Assembly: GCA_002342685.1 (NCBI GenBank)
Contig: DDQN01000003.1
Location: 4,070 to 68,069, forward strand
Length of the DNA stretch: 64,000 nt
Source of the DNA: Vibrio sp. UBA2441
Lineage (GTDB): Bacteria; Pseudomonadota; Gammaproteobacteria; Enterobacterales; Vibrionaceae
Reading direction: 5' to 3'
Shown here: positions 54,185 through 62,195 of the stretch, one piece after another
Layout of the letters: every line of letters begins with the position of its first letter
How positions within the stretch are numbered: position 1 is the first letter of the stretch
The notes under the pieces: generated by a model
What the model was told of the DNA's origin: nothing
What the model saw: the letters and a program-made list of their open reading frames with translations, nothing else
Databases searched by the model: none
Made by a program: the position numbers and the translations under genes

Positions 54185-54544
54185 ATAGTCTTACTTGCAG
54201 CAATCCAGCTACTAATTAATGCTCCATGCATCATCCGTAATAGTACTGATTCCTTCAGTATATCCTGCATCGCCTTCCTAGCGGTGTCCTGATAATCCTT
54301 ATCACTAACATCCTAGTTAGTTCACTTCACTTGTTCCGTGAGCGGTGTCCTTTACATCATCCTGATGTTGTCCCAGCCTAATCCTTTTAGGTGTTCCTAG
54401 CTTTCCTTGCCGTTAGTATCCTACTAACGATAGCTTCCCGCTATGTCCTGACTCCATGTAGATTACACTCCCGGTAACCTGCCTTCATCCTGAAGATAAC
54501 CTGTTCCGTGGTTATTCTTAAATCCGTGTCGGCTTCCTGTCGAC
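54151..54544 (-). ncRNA. csrB: CsrB-family CsrA-sequestering regulatory RNA
   Basis: A gap without protein genes encodes, on the minus strand, an RNA of about 390 nt starting GTCGACAGGAAGCCGAC, closely like the E. coli CsrB 5' end. I count about 25 GGA motifs, most in AGGA loops of short hairpins: CTTCAGGATGAAG, GTTAGTAGGATACTAAC, CATCAGGATGATG, CTAACTAGGATGTTAG, ACTGAAGGAATCAGT. This design titrates CsrA dimers and so relieves translational repression. A terminator closes the gene, and a promoter and an 18-bp GacA-type box lie upstream. The neighbours (yqcC on one side, syd and queF on the other) match E. coli csrB. CsrA itself is not in this window. Which of the several Vibrio Csr RNAs this is cannot be told. 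Confidence 0.95.
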
Positions 54545-54551
54545 AAGGTTA

Positions 54552-54579
54552 AGATTACGTTGATTAGGATTTTGAACAA
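54552..54579 (-). promoter_or_regulatory. csrB promoter
   Basis: On the minus strand TTGTTC (-35, 54579-54574), 16-nt spacer, TAATCT (-10, 54557-54552). Seven nt further is the G of GTCGAC, the RNA start expected from E. coli CsrB. Confidence 0.75.
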
Positions 54580-54703
54580 CCCCATTTTTAATCTAATTTT
54601 TTAGTAACAAATAACTCAAAGATAAAATGTAATTAAAAAACATTAAGTTAACGAAGTTCACCACTTAAATAGGATAGATTTTATCGATTTCTCTCACAGG
54701 CAA

Positions 54704-54721
54704 TGTAAGAGATCTCCTACA
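54704..54721. promoter_or_regulatory. GacA/UvrY/VarA binding box upstream of csrB
   Basis: TGTAAGAGATCTCCTACA is the 18-bp palindrome (consensus TGTnAGAGATCTCTnACA) bound by the BarA/UvrY-type response regulator, with one mismatch in the right half. It is centred about 168 bp before the csrB start, similar to E. coli. It is also about 110 bp before the divergent small gene at 54821. Confidence 0.88.
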
Positions 54722-54820
54722 AGCTCTACCACCAATAACTTTACCGAATAATTTAACTCTGTTCGCTTAATTTATCCTGAACCATTATTATGTAGAGAAT
54801 TTCTTTTTTTGGAACAATAC

Positions 54821-55099
54821 ATGCTAACTAAAGACGTCTCTTCCGAGTTGGAAAACGCCATTCAATCGTTGCACGACCTAGGAAAACAACCCACCGTTGC
54901 TCTAGTAAAAGCCCGACTTTCCACTAACGTCCCTATGCCTGCTATTATTGCAGCGATAAAAAGTTGGAAAGGCAAAAAGCCGATGCCAAAAATTGAAGTC
55001 GCGGCAGAACAAATGTCTGCTGAAAATAAGATCAGTAAATTGGAACAACAAGTTGCCGATTTGATTGAACGTATTGAAATACTAGAGGCCAAGCAATGA
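54821..55099 (+). CDS. small hypothetical protein with C-terminal coiled coil
   Basis: A 92-residue protein I cannot assign to a named family. An N-terminal helix-turn-helix-like part (about 5-45: ELENAIQSLHDLGKQPTVALVKARLS, TNVPMPAIIAAIKSW) is followed by a Lys/Pro linker and a coiled coil (about 70-90: SKLEQQVADLIERIEILEAK). The first part resembles plasmid KfrA/DNA-binding N-terminal regions, so a DNA-binding role is possible. Start 54821 rather than the TTG at 54809, because GGA is 8 nt before it. It overlaps the YaiI gene by 4 bp (ATGA). Confidence 0.65.
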   Translation: MLTKDVSSELENAIQSLHDLGKQPTVALVKARLSTNVPMPAIIAAIKSWKGKKPMPKIEVAAEQMSAENKISKLEQQVADLIERIEILEAKQ

Positions 55100-55539
55100 A
55101 AATTTGGGTGGATGCCGATGCCTGTCCCAAGGTAACACGTGAAACACTATTTAGAGCAGCAGAGCGGACTGGCGTTGAATGTACGTTTGTCGCGAATCAC
55201 CGTATTCCGGTTCCAACACGAGTGAATATTAAGTCTATTCAAGTAGAGAGTGGGTTTGATATTGCAGACAATGAAATTGTAAAGCGAGTTTCAGCTGGAG
55301 ATTTGGTCATCACTTCAGATATACCGCTCGCCGATGAGGTCATCACAAAAGGTGGACTGGCACTCAACTCCAGAGGAGAGCTTTATACCAAAGAAACAAT
55401 TAAAGCTCGCCTTAATATCAGAGATTTTATGGATACCATGAGAGCAAGTGGCGTACAGACAGGCGGACCTGCTGCACTATCACAAACTGACCGACGAGAA
55501 TTCGCCAACCATTTAGACAGGATATTGGCGAAAAGATGA
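55096..55539 (+). CDS. YaiI/YqxD family protein (UPF0178)
   Basis: A 147-residue protein of the NYN/PIN-like UPF0178 family. N-terminal MKIWVDADACPKVTRE, then LVITSDIPLADEVITKGG and ALNSRGELYTKETI, carry conserved Asp residues of a nuclease-like fold. Function is unproven. It is translationally coupled to the preceding small gene. A heptamer repeat begins directly at its stop codon. Confidence 0.87.
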   Translation: MKIWVDADACPKVTRETLFRAAERTGVECTFVANHRIPVPTRVNIKSIQVESGFDIADNEIVKRVSAGDLVITSDIPLADEVITKGGLALNSRGELYTKETIKARLNIRDFMDTMRASGVQTGGPAALSQTDRREFANHLDRILAKR

Positions 55540-55677
55540 TGGGTCATGGGTCATGGGTCATGGGTCATGGGTCATGGGTCATGGGTCATGGGAGCATAAT
55601 GCCTTTGATATGACCCATCGCCTATAACCGTCTTTTATCTACTCCCCATAACCTATCGCCTATCGCCCAATATCTAC
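55540..55677. repeat. heptanucleotide-repeat element (TGGGTCA x7, then inverted C-rich heptamers)
   Basis: Seven perfect tandem TGGGTCA units (55540-55588) plus a partial one are followed by a 20-nt middle. ATGACCC, CATCGCC, TATAACC and several CTATCGCC-type heptamers then run on the opposite strand to about 55677. The first unit starts at the base after the YaiI stop. The element can form a long hairpin. Confidence 0.8.
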
Positions 55678-56454
55678 CTACTTCAATATATCCCAGGATA
55701 TATTAGAGACGATTCGGCAAGAATCGCATTTAAAATAAAATACATCATGCAAAGGTTCATCAAGTAACCAGTCCCCCGCACATTTGGGGCATTTTCTCGC
55801 CTTTTCTTCTACAATGCTTTTTCCGCCAACGCGATATAAATAATAGTAAGTCGGAATGTCGGTCAAAAATTCTATACGACCACGCAAATCCCAGCCCCGT
55901 CTAAACAGGTCACTTTCAATACTTGTAATTTCATTCAAAGCCGCATGTTCAGCTTTACAACCACCCGCCATTTGTAGCTCATCACAAGCCTGCCATTCTG
56001 TTTGCCACTTAACAACCGCTTTATGGTCACCATTCAAACTAGGTGGGTTTCGATAAAGAGGAATAGGTAAAAGTGACTCTCCACTCCTCAACGGCGAACA
56101 GGTATGCACATACGTCGTATAAAGAACCTGCCAACTCGGCGGCTGATCTTCAGCGGCCTGCTCCGAATTAATATCACGGCCTAATAAACGAACTTTAGGA
56201 GATAATAAACAAGCCTCTGATAACCTTTCAATACAAAACTTTACATAATCTGAATGGTTGCTTGGATGAAGACTATCTTGTTCAGGGCAAACCAGACGAA
56301 CATCAAACACGCCTTCACCCATAATGATCGGGAACTCCCGCCCCAGAATCTGACCGTTATACCGCAGCGCTTCCATCAGCCCATTAATGGCTTTATCAAC
56401 GGCAGATATAGTCGTGTTATCAAAACACTCAAATTCGAGTTCAACAACGTACAT
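55678..56454 (-). CDS. DUF2310 zinc-ribbon protein
   Basis: A 258-residue protein with a C-terminal zinc ribbon (ARKCPKCAGDWLL ... FYFKCDSCRIVS; two CxxC knuckles about residues 219-246) and a DUF2310-like N-terminal domain (VVELEFECFDNTTISAVDKAINGL). Function is unknown; the zinc knuckle implies nucleic-acid or protein binding. It lies 4 bp after syd on the same strand, so they form an operon. Confidence 0.82.
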   Translation of the reverse strand: MYVVELEFECFDNTTISAVDKAINGLMEALRYNGQILGREFPIIMGEGVFDVRLVCPEQDSLHPSNHSDYVKFCIERLSEACLLSPKVRLLGRDINSEQAAEDQPPSWQVLYTTYVHTCSPLRSGESLLPIPLYRNPPSLNGDHKAVVKWQTEWQACDELQMAGGCKAEHAALNEITSIESDLFRRGWDLRGRIEFLTDIPTYYYLYRVGGKSIVEEKARKCPKCAGDWLLDEPLHDVFYFKCDSCRIVSNISWDILK

Positions 56455-56458
56455 CCTG

Positions 56459-57004
56459 TTATACCTCTGGCTTAATTTCGGTTAAAAACTCAACCAAATT
56501 TTCCGCAAGAATATCTCTCTTATCGGTGCCCAAGCGTTCTAATATGACATTACCTGTTAAATTACAAATAGAAATAACATCCATATCAGCATCAGTGGCA
56601 CCAATAAAAACGGTAGGCTTTAATTTCAATCGTTTCTGGGTCACAAGGTGACCTATTATATTTTCTTGCAACCTAACATAGTCCTCATCACTCCACACCT
56701 GCAACAAAATAAATGACTCACCCCGCCAAGTAGCCTCCATATCAGAACTATATTGGCAGCCATAAAATAATTTAATATCTTCATGTAAGCTAAGTTCAAT
56801 ACCTTCTTCTACGTTTGAAAAGTCGGCCACTTGGTCTCGCTGAACGGGTTGCCAAAATACAGCATCTTCTTGTTTTTCTTGCACACATGGAGAAACAAGG
56901 CCTACCAATTCTTCACTTTTAGGCAAAGATTGATGGTTTGTTTTCCATGCCTGAACGAAGTTCTTCGAGAAGGTATCTAAAGCATCGACTACTGATTGAG
57001 TCAT
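56459..57004 (-). CDS. syd: SecY-interacting protein Syd
   Basis: A 181-residue peripheral inner-membrane protein. In E. coli it binds SecY and checks translocon integrity. Recognised by LDTFSKNFVQAWK, the acidic EEGIELSLHEDIKLFYGCQYS segment and the C-terminal AENLVEFLTEIKPEV. It diverges from queF. Position between csrB and queF is conserved with E. coli. Confidence 0.9.
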   Translation of the reverse strand: MTQSVVDALDTFSKNFVQAWKTNHQSLPKSEELVGLVSPCVQEKQEDAVFWQPVQRDQVADFSNVEEGIELSLHEDIKLFYGCQYSSDMEATWRGESFILLQVWSDEDYVRLQENIIGHLVTQKRLKLKPTVFIGATDADMDVISICNLTGNVILERLGTDKRDILAENLVEFLTEIKPEV

Positions 57005-57083
57005 GTAAACTCCTTGAATTAATGACAGGCATTACTTGATTAAGTAGAATTCTATTTATTCTAATCGATATTTGAAGTGAAGT

Positions 57084-57929
57084 ATGAGCAAATATTCAAA
57101 CGCAAAAGAACTTTCAGACTTAACCCTTGGTCAAAAAACAGAATACCGAAGCCAATACGATGCTTCTCTTTTGCAACCCGTTCCACGAAGCCTAAACCGT
57201 GATGATCTTGAGCTTGGTGATACGCTACCCTTTGCCGGCGGTGATATCTGGACATTGTATGAGCTTTCTTGGTTAAACGACAAAGGGTTGCCACAAGTTG
57301 CTGTGGCAGACGTATTTATCCCTGCGTCCAGTGATAACTTAATTGAATCCAAATCATTCAAGCTATATCTAAACAGTTTTAATCAGACCCATTTTTCCAG
57401 TTGGGATCAAGTGCAGCGTACTCTCGAAAAAGATCTATCTGATTGCGCTAAAGAAATGGTAAAGGTCACTCTGAATAAAGTATCTGATTACAATAACCAA
57501 AAAATTATTGATATGGCTGGTGACTGCATAGATGAACAAGACATTACCATTAATGATTATGAATTTAATCCTGCTTATCTGGAAAACGCCTCATCGGATA
57601 TTCAGGTCACTGAAACATTACACAGTCACCTTCTGAAATCGAACTGTTTGATAACCAACCAACCAGATTGGGGAAGTGTTGAAATTAGTTACACTGGCAC
57701 TAAAATCGATAGAGAGGCATTACTAAGATATATTGTTTCTTTCAGAGAGCACAACGAATTTCACGAACAATGCGTAGAGCGCATTTTTACCGATATTCAA
57801 AAATATTGCCATCCAGACTCTCTAACCGTATTTGCACGCTATACAAGACGTGGGGGGTTGGATATCAATCCTTACCGATCGACATGCTCGACCTTGCCAG
57901 CACATAATTATCGCTTAGCACGTCAATAG
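57084..57929 (+). CDS. queF: NADPH-dependent 7-cyano-7-deazaguanine reductase QueF
   Basis: A 281-residue T-fold enzyme (E. coli 282) reducing preQ0 to preQ1 for queuosine tRNA modification. Long, two-domain type: QSKSFK-like ESKSFKLYLNSFNQT near residue 90, catalytic Cys in LKSNCLITNQPDWGS (about residue 188), and terminal YRSTCSTLPAHNYRLARQ. The TPR gene begins 23 bp downstream, so it may be read through. Confidence 0.97.
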   Translation: MSKYSNAKELSDLTLGQKTEYRSQYDASLLQPVPRSLNRDDLELGDTLPFAGGDIWTLYELSWLNDKGLPQVAVADVFIPASSDNLIESKSFKLYLNSFNQTHFSSWDQVQRTLEKDLSDCAKEMVKVTLNKVSDYNNQKIIDMAGDCIDEQDITINDYEFNPAYLENASSDIQVTETLHSHLLKSNCLITNQPDWGSVEISYTGTKIDREALLRYIVSFREHNEFHEQCVERIFTDIQKYCHPDSLTVFARYTRRGGLDINPYRSTCSTLPAHNYRLARQ

Positions 57930-57952
57930 TAGAAAAGAGGTTTAGAACAAGA

Positions 57953-60214
57953 ATGACGAACAAATTACTGTCTTTTATTGCACTGCTGTCAATTAGCTTT
58001 GGTTTTACTGCTCAGGCAGAAAACTCAACATCCAAAATTTTGGATGAGGCAAATAAATTGATTGAGATTGTTCCGGAGCAATCTAAACAAGTCGCTCAAA
58101 AATTTCTTGCCTCTAGGACTCTGACCAGCAAAACAAGTGGAAATAATTCTTCAACGAGAGAAGATGCCAGCAGCTCCTTAAGAACACCTGACACAAGCGT
58201 CGACGCATTACAAATATTAGCCAAAACGATGTTTTTGTTAGGTGATTTCAGAGGCTCGCTGGACAGTATCGAGCAAGCAGAAATACTGGCCCGCAGCTAT
58301 CAGCTACCTTATGCATTAATTGAAACTCAAATTATTAAAGCTGATTTGCTTTGGCAAATTTCCAAAGATGAAGCCAAAGTTTTCCCCCTTATCGCTATTG
58401 TCGAAGATGTATTGGAGAAAGGGCATGAAAAACCGATTTTAGATGACAATCTTAATTATCAATTAGTTATGTTAAAAGCTAAAATCGCGGCTTTTCAGAA
58501 AAACTTAAATACCGCTGAAAAATTGTATAAGAAAGCCAATAGCTACCTTATAAAAATTGATCGTAGAGCGATGCTCGTTGACTATCAAATTGAACTCGGT
58601 AAATATCATCTCAAATATAAACAATATAACCGCGCACTTTACCAGTTACTTTCTGCTTACTGGACAACTGTGGAAAATGATATGCCAATACGGTTGGCAA
58701 AAATAAACTACCAACTAGCCCAGTTATTTTATCAAAAGCGTGTATTAGACAAATCCATTGAACACCTATCTCAAGCCGCTGATTTTTATGATAATTATAA
58801 AGATTCACCCATTTTACCCAATGTCCTGAAGAAAATGGCTGATATCTACTATGACCAAGGAAAGTATAATCTGGCACTAGTTCATTATTTCAATGTTCTC
58901 GACTCTGAAGCCATAAATAGAGATATTGAAGATATTATCGAATTAAGATTAGATTTAGCTAAGACATACCTACAACTTTATAACTATTCATTAACAGAGC
59001 AATATATCAAAAGAGCAAATTCGTTACTTGATTATACTGACTTAGATCGGTTAGACGCACTTGCTCTATTACTACAAGCTCAACTTAACTTTCAAAAAGG
59101 GCATAATGAAAAAGCTCTTAACCAGTCACTATCTGCATTAGAAATAAGCAAACGTTTAAACAATGTGACTATTCAACTCAACACTCATTATTTACTGTCC
59201 AACATTTACGAATCAAATAAAGACTTTGCCAATGCATTTATTCACGGTAAACAGTACGATCAAAAGATCACTACTCTAAAAGATCAGCTTATCGAAATTT
59301 CTAAAGATGATTTTAAACAGCAAAAACTATTTATTGAACGTTCGTTGCACTATAAAGATCAAACCGCTGAACTAGCTCGACGAACACAAGATATCACTCG
59401 TTATCGTTACTCCACGACTATTTTATTTTTCCTTACTTTGCTTCTGGTTATTCTGTTTATCCATCGTGGAATGACAAACCGAAAGATGAGAATGCAACTT
59501 AAGAATTTATATACTGACCATTACACGCATCCCCGATCCGGGCTGCGCAATCTACGCCTGTTAAACAAAAAGTTACCATCTTCACTAGAGCAGAGCAGCG
59601 CTAACTTTGAGCAATGGCAAACAGGTGAACTGATAAACGAACCACTTCATGACAAACTACGCTTCGTTATGATCGACCTGCCATTCCTTAGAACCATGTA
59701 CCTCAGAAACGGTTACAATGCAGGGCTAGATCTTGAAGGTCAGTTTGGGGAATATATAAAAACTAAAATAGAGAGCCCAGCTCGCTTATACCACTTTTCT
59801 GATGCTATGTTTTTATACGTAGAGCCAAACACAAACCCTAACAAAACCGCTCAAGAACTTTTCGAACAAATAAAAGAGTGGATTGTAGGATTTGAGGCCG
59901 ATAAAAATCTGGCAAAAACTATTCGGGCAGGTATTGCAGATTATCCTTTTTTGCCTAGGGCCTATACAGCTATAAATGACAAGGAATTAATCGATATTCT
60001 ACTAATGGCATCTAATATGGCTCGAAGCTTACATATTGAGCTTGGCGGAAACCAATGGGTGTGCTTAAGAGCGATTGAACACGCACCAGCCGCAAGTTTT
60101 GCAGATGAAAATATTCGTAAGGCATGTCAAGATGCAATAGAAAAAGGTTTGATAAAAATCGACTCATCTAACAAAATTGAGGAGAACATCATAAAATCTA
60201 GTATTATTGATTAG
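57953..60214 (+). CDS. TPR, transmembrane, degenerate-GGDEF protein
   Basis: A 753-residue protein. Signal peptide residues 1-22, then periplasmic tetratricopeptide-like helical repeats (about 70-450; for example YDQGKYNLALVHYFNVL, LNFQKGHNEKALNQSLSAL), one membrane helix (about 487-506), and a cytoplasmic domain (about 520-735). That domain has GGDEF-like order: RSGLRNLRLL near the start, LRFVMIDLPFLRTMYLRNGYNAG, then HFSDAMFL where GGDEF is expected (about residue 615). The catalytic signature is lost, so it is probably a receptor or binding partner rather than a cyclase. It is 23 bp from queF and 99 bp before a diguanylate-cyclase-like gene. Confidence 0.8.
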   Translation: MTNKLLSFIALLSISFGFTAQAENSTSKILDEANKLIEIVPEQSKQVAQKFLASRTLTSKTSGNNSSTREDASSSLRTPDTSVDALQILAKTMFLLGDFRGSLDSIEQAEILARSYQLPYALIETQIIKADLLWQISKDEAKVFPLIAIVEDVLEKGHEKPILDDNLNYQLVMLKAKIAAFQKNLNTAEKLYKKANSYLIKIDRRAMLVDYQIELGKYHLKYKQYNRALYQLLSAYWTTVENDMPIRLAKINYQLAQLFYQKRVLDKSIEHLSQAADFYDNYKDSPILPNVLKKMADIYYDQGKYNLALVHYFNVLDSEAINRDIEDIIELRLDLAKTYLQLYNYSLTEQYIKRANSLLDYTDLDRLDALALLLQAQLNFQKGHNEKALNQSLSALEISKRLNNVTIQLNTHYLLSNIYESNKDFANAFIHGKQYDQKITTLKDQLIEISKDDFKQQKLFIERSLHYKDQTAELARRTQDITRYRYSTTILFFLTLLLVILFIHRGMTNRKMRMQLKNLYTDHYTHPRSGLRNLRLLNKKLPSSLEQSSANFEQWQTGELINEPLHDKLRFVMIDLPFLRTMYLRNGYNAGLDLEGQFGEYIKTKIESPARLYHFSDAMFLYVEPNTNPNKTAQELFEQIKEWIVGFEADKNLAKTIRAGIADYPFLPRAYTAINDKELIDILLMASNMARSLHIELGGNQWVCLRAIEHAPAASFADENIRKACQDAIEKGLIKIDSSNKIEENIIKSSIID

Positions 60215-60313
60215 TTTATAATCGGATGATGAATAAATAGAATGACCTTAATTTAAATTTTGCTATTATCAGTTAGATCTACATTTTTGGGATAGTAATT
60301 GCCACTTTAATAT

Positions 60314-61888
60314 ATGAGTGAAAATAAGCTCACTGGTCGAGAAGAAGTTTTAGCTCAAATTGACCAGTTAAAATTACAATTAGAACAAGCAAAATTAAAA
60401 CATAGAGATGCTTCGTTCAAGCACACAAGAGAGTCAAAAGTACTCAAGCGGGTGGTCACTAACCTTAGTGAAGCCTGCATGGGTTATAATGACGCTCTTG
60501 ACAAAGCTGTTGTATCCTTAAAAAATGCATTTGAACAACAACAAGACATCTCTAAGTTGATTCCGCGCTTAGCGATTCTTGAACGAATGTTAAAGAAAAA
60601 TACCCACGCGATGGAAGAGAAGAAAGTTCATTTAGATGAAAGAGTAAGACATAGCGGTGAAACGCTGCAAAGAGTTCCCGGGCTTCCAGCTCAACTTAAG
60701 CGTGACTTAAGGAATTTACTGAGCTTTCCATCAGTAAAAAATCAAAATCAGCTTGATCAAGCTACTCGTCTACTCGCTATTTATGAACGCGCTATTAAGA
60801 TAATCACCTCTAGTTCAATTCATACGCTACAAAAAGATCCCGAAATCAATAAAGAACTGCTAAATAAGCTTTCTGAAGAACTACAGCACTTAATCAGTGA
60901 GCTTGATTTTGATGGCGAATCTGGTGATCTACTTAACGACATACGAGTGAAGTTATTGGTAGGCGTAAACACCGATGCTTTGCTTGAATTGACACTACAA
61001 ATTTTAAAACTCGTTATTCAGGGAACCCATTACGAGAGAAAAACCTCAGAACAGTTCCTCTCTCAGGTAAATACCTCACTAAATAAAGTGATTAAGAGTT
61101 CCACTCAAAATCTGGATCAGAGTGAATCTTACGCAAAACACAGAAAGCAGATGACGAGTGAGTTGCTGGATATCACTAACGAAAGTCAGATTGCATTAGA
61201 TAATGCCACAGATGTTGATGGTGCTAAATCCGCAGTAAAACCTTTACTCGACCAGATCAGTATGTTAACGGAACGACTTAAACATAACGAACAACGTGAG
61301 ATGGCAATACTTGAGCGGTTTTCTCATAATAATAACCAACTTGAAGGCCTGTATGAAGTCACGCAAGACCACCGTCGCCGACTGGAAGATCAATCGCAAA
61401 GAATGCTCATTGATCCGCTGACTAAAGTCTTTAACAGAACTGCATTCCTTGAACGTTTCGAACTTGAATATCATCGCTGGATCCGCTCTCAAAGTAACCT
61501 CCGTGTCTTACTTTTAGATATTGATAACTTTAAAGCACTCAATGATAGTTTTGGTTTTGCCGCTGGGGATAAAGCATTAAAAATCATTACCAGAACAATC
61601 TCGAAAGAGCTAAAAGACGATGATGTATTAGCTCGTTTCTCTGGCGAAGAGTTTATTGTATTAATGCCAAATATGAGCGACAAGGAATGTCAGTTGTTAA
61701 TGCAGAACCTGCAATTGCAAATCAGCCGACTTCCATTTAAATTTAGAGATCAAAACATTACTATTACCGCCTCAATAGCCCTTTCGCAACTTAAAGATTC
61801 TGATACCCCTGAAGAAATCTTAGATCGCCTCAACCTTGCTTTAACAGAAGCAAAGAGCAAAGGTAATAATCAAATTATCATAAAGTAG
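60314..61888 (+). CDS. diguanylate cyclase-like protein with SGEEF signature
   Basis: A 524-residue cytoplasmic protein. Long helical N-terminal region (about 1-350, coiled, no membrane helix) joined to a GGDEF domain (about 365-524): DPLTKVFNRTAFLERFE, LLLDIDNFKALNDSFGFAAGDKAL, then SGEEF at residues 443-447 where GGDEF/GGEEF is usual. The inhibitory site RxxD is replaced by KDDD (434-437), so product inhibition is probably lost. The first Gly to Ser change is compatible with activity in some cyclases but not guaranteed. No obvious ribosome-binding site precedes the ATG. Confidence 0.85.
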   Translation: MSENKLTGREEVLAQIDQLKLQLEQAKLKHRDASFKHTRESKVLKRVVTNLSEACMGYNDALDKAVVSLKNAFEQQQDISKLIPRLAILERMLKKNTHAMEEKKVHLDERVRHSGETLQRVPGLPAQLKRDLRNLLSFPSVKNQNQLDQATRLLAIYERAIKIITSSSIHTLQKDPEINKELLNKLSEELQHLISELDFDGESGDLLNDIRVKLLVGVNTDALLELTLQILKLVIQGTHYERKTSEQFLSQVNTSLNKVIKSSTQNLDQSESYAKHRKQMTSELLDITNESQIALDNATDVDGAKSAVKPLLDQISMLTERLKHNEQREMAILERFSHNNNQLEGLYEVTQDHRRRLEDQSQRMLIDPLTKVFNRTAFLERFELEYHRWIRSQSNLRVLLLDIDNFKALNDSFGFAAGDKALKIITRTISKELKDDDVLARFSGEEFIVLMPNMSDKECQLLMQNLQLQISRLPFKFRDQNITITASIALSQLKDSDTPEEILDRLNLALTEAKSKGNNQIIIK

Positions 61889-62017
61889 CGCTTATCTGTT
61901 CTTATTTCCCTTATATTTTCTTCAACTTTCTTTTCTTTTTTCTTGTAGTATTTCAATGAATACGTATATGGTAAGTAATAGAGTATTCAATAAGTTAAAC
62001 CATTAGAAACGTGAGGA

Positions 62018-62165
62018 TATATACCCAAGTGACCTCAAAATGCAGGACTCAGCACTTCATTAACGGGTTCAGTTCAACAACAACGGGTTCAGTTCAACAA
62101 AGATAACCTAACCCCTTTCAACGTTATCTGACGCAGAAATAGGCTCATCGAGGTTACTTGGATAT
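62018..62165. repeat. MITE-like CCAAGT-family element with inverted ends upstream of ppnN
   Basis: Left end ATACCCAAGTGACCTC (62022-62037) is mirrored at 14 of 16 positions by GAGGTTACTTGGATAT (62150-62165). Inside, a 20-bp unit containing AACGGGTTCAGTTCAACAA is tandemly duplicated (62062-62100). A core AACGTTATCTGACGCAGAAA is shared with the 5585 copy. No reading frame. The remaining 61889-62195 spacer shows only a T-rich stretch after the cyclase-like gene. Confidence 0.75.
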
Positions 62166-62195
62166 AACAATACTTCCTGAAGGAAAGGAGGAAAC

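Noticed and set aside
55540..55592. CRISPR array
   Set aside because: Units are 7 bp and contiguous with no spacers; no cas genes are in the window.
57061..57294. Minus-strand frame within queF
   Set aside because: Shadow of queF; no start signal and biased residue content typical of antisense frames.
57953..60214. Active diguanylate cyclase assignment for the TPR protein
   Set aside because: The GGDEF signature is replaced by HFSDAMF, so catalytic activity cannot be claimed.
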